From contig OY727095.1 of the NCBI GenBank assembly GCA_963402885.1, forward strand, positions 29,207,001 through 29,271,000: 64,000 nt of DNA, written 5' to 3'. A program made the translations under genes and the position numbers. This DNA comes from Antedon bifida. Lineage: Eukaryota; Echinodermata; Crinoidea; Comatulida; Antedonidae. Each line of letters opens with the position of its first letter. The stretch's first letter is position 1. This document shows positions 57,546 to 64,000 of this stretch, in pieces. The notes beneath the pieces are model-generated. The model did not search any database and was not told the origin of the DNA. It saw only the letters and a list, made by a program, of their open reading frames with translations.

Positions 57546-57883
57546 TAGGTGGAGCTAATAATGTAATAACATAATAATTCTCACTGTTAACTATAGCCAT
57601 ATTGCGGTACAATGGGAAAATATGCCAGATCCTTGCATTGAAGGTTGGTGGTGCACAGATTATTAATTGGAGAATTGAAAGTCATGGAATTGCTATACCA
57701 AAATTATGTTTCAATGTTTTTTTTCATAAGGAAAGAAAAACCAAACCTTCATACTGTCTATACTGCATTAAGTAAATAACAGATGTTTGACAAGAGGCCT
57801 ATATCAAAATTATTATTGGGTGTAAGAAAAACAGATAAAGTCTTTTTGGTATTGTCAGTGATTGTCAGCATTGTGAGAGGTAT

Positions 57884-63142
<5,259 letters not shown>

Positions 63143-63565
63143 CTGCAAAATTAATAGAAGAGTATTATATTTTATTTCCATAAGCATTTAATCAATCTTA
63201 TCCGTGGAAACCACTGGTGGAATATGCTACTATATGTTTTGTTTAATGTGACGAAATCTATAGTACTGTGATACCCTAGATATTGGACCTGTACTGTAAT
63301 TAGACCTAATATTTTCCAACACACCCCTGATTCATGTTCACATAGTAATCAACATTTATCAAATCAAATTTATGTGTTCAAACTAAATTATATACATTAA
63401 AGTTGTTTAATGATATTAGGTTTTAATCAAAATCAATTATGTTAGGTTCCAAGGATATCAATAGTGAATGTTATCATTGCTCTAATATATTCTATAGGTG
63501 ACAATCCATTCACAAACAGACCAAAGTACACACCCAAGATGCTCTACATAGACAAAGCCTAACTT

Positions 63566-63703
63566 ATAAAGCTCTGTATGTACACTATCAAACTGTATGT
63601 GAAAAAAAAATGTGATGTGCCCATAATGACATCATATCTCTATCATATTTGGGCATATCACACACTTGTTTGTCAATTAGTTTGATAGTGTAGATAGGGC
63701 TTT
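63566..63703. mobile_element. MITE family A, copy 8
   Basis: ATAAAGCTCTGTATGTACAC start; TTTGATAGTGTAGATAGGGC end, with the family interior (ATGTGATGTGCCCATAAT). Confidence 0.8.
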
Positions 63704-63724
63704 ACAAGTCTTTTGGAGTGGAGT

Positions 63725-63910
63725 TGTTTTTAGCATGATAAAATAATCCAGACATCTGACAGGATTAAAACCTAGAACACTAGTGTCGGTAGTCCAATAT
63801 ATTAACCACCATGCAACAACTTCACTCAATGATACATATACATACATTGAGAGCTTGCTTATATGCGCTATATAAGAATGAACTATTATTATTATTATTA
63901 TTATTATATA
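63725..63910 (-). mobile_element. tRNA-like SINE fragment with (ATT)n microsatellite
   Basis: On the minus strand CATGGTGGTTAATATATTGG (A-box region) and AGGTTTTAATCCTGTC (B-box-like). At the plus-strand right end an ATT microsatellite follows GCTATATAAGAATGAAC (about 63866-63906), a common SINE/LINE tail. Confidence 0.45.
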
Positions 63911-64000
63911 CACAATTATAGCATTTGCCTAGATACACATACATATAGTAAACAATCTAAGCGATAACATTGTTGTGAGTACTAATGCGATTGAAATAAA

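Larger units (their letters stand above)
54795..57883. other. convergent intergenic region between TDRD5 and CDC73
   Basis: The TDRD5 3'UTR probably ends near ATTAAA at about 55807. A long hairpin occurs at 56109-56150: CATGGAGGAAAAAA and its complement TTTTTTCCTCCATG around an AT loop. No exon supported. It also contains an inverted-repeat element and a tRNA-like fragment, listed separately. Confidence 0.45.

Overview
The window is nuclear DNA from an animal. Genes are split by GT-AG introns, intergenic DNA is AT-rich, and the conserved genes (SLC39A7, TDRD5, CDC73) have animal architectures. A DED-NACHT immune-type gene, Gypsy and APE-type LINE elements, tRNA-derived SINEs and many small foldback transposons suggest a marine invertebrate deuterostome. 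An echinoderm, possibly a crinoid, is my best guess; it rests on overall character, not on a diagnostic gene. The octamer TAGGCCTA and its fragments are strikingly common throughout.

Layout. 1-3363 (-): 5' part of a DED-NACHT receptor gene, followed upstream by a minisatellite carrying seven TGAGTCA sites. 4486-5626 (-): SGNH-hydrolase pseudogene split by a 506-bp inverted-repeat element. 5640-10466: LTR fragment, a LINE with an intact 972-codon ORF, and a foldback element. 10671-16795: a rearranged Gypsy-type LTR element. Its gag and protease lie on the minus strand between two LTR copies. An integrase end, a PHD finger and the N-terminal half of a zinc-finger/TatD nuclease lie on the plus strand. 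The C-terminal half of the TatD nuclease is back on the minus strand. 19109-20701: a second, short LTR-element remnant. 20703-21290: four tandem ~150-bp repeats. 23116-24144 (+): intronless class A GPCR. 25020-27460: tandem exon-like repeats interrupted by a TTAA-flanked element. 28113-30439 (-): kinase pseudogene. 32759-36710 (+): SLC39A7 zinc transporter, 3 exons. 38671-54794 (+): TDRD5, 21 exons that close in frame to 1298 residues. 57884-63142 (-): the last eight exons of CDC73, convergent with TDRD5.

The host genes are functionally unrelated: innate-immune sensing, GPCR signalling, ER/Golgi zinc release, germline piRNA biology and the Paf1 transcription complex. The most unusual material is in the 10.6-16.8 kb element. 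It has a textbook -1 frameshift signal between gag and protease, a helix-hairpin-helix in Gag, and a PHD plus C2H2-TatD nuclease cargo. A 200-bp inverted repeat has apparently flipped its central segment. A family of about 140-bp inverted-repeat elements (at least eight copies between 35 and 64 kb) sits repeatedly in introns of TDRD5 and CDC73, twice within about 15 bp of a splice donor.
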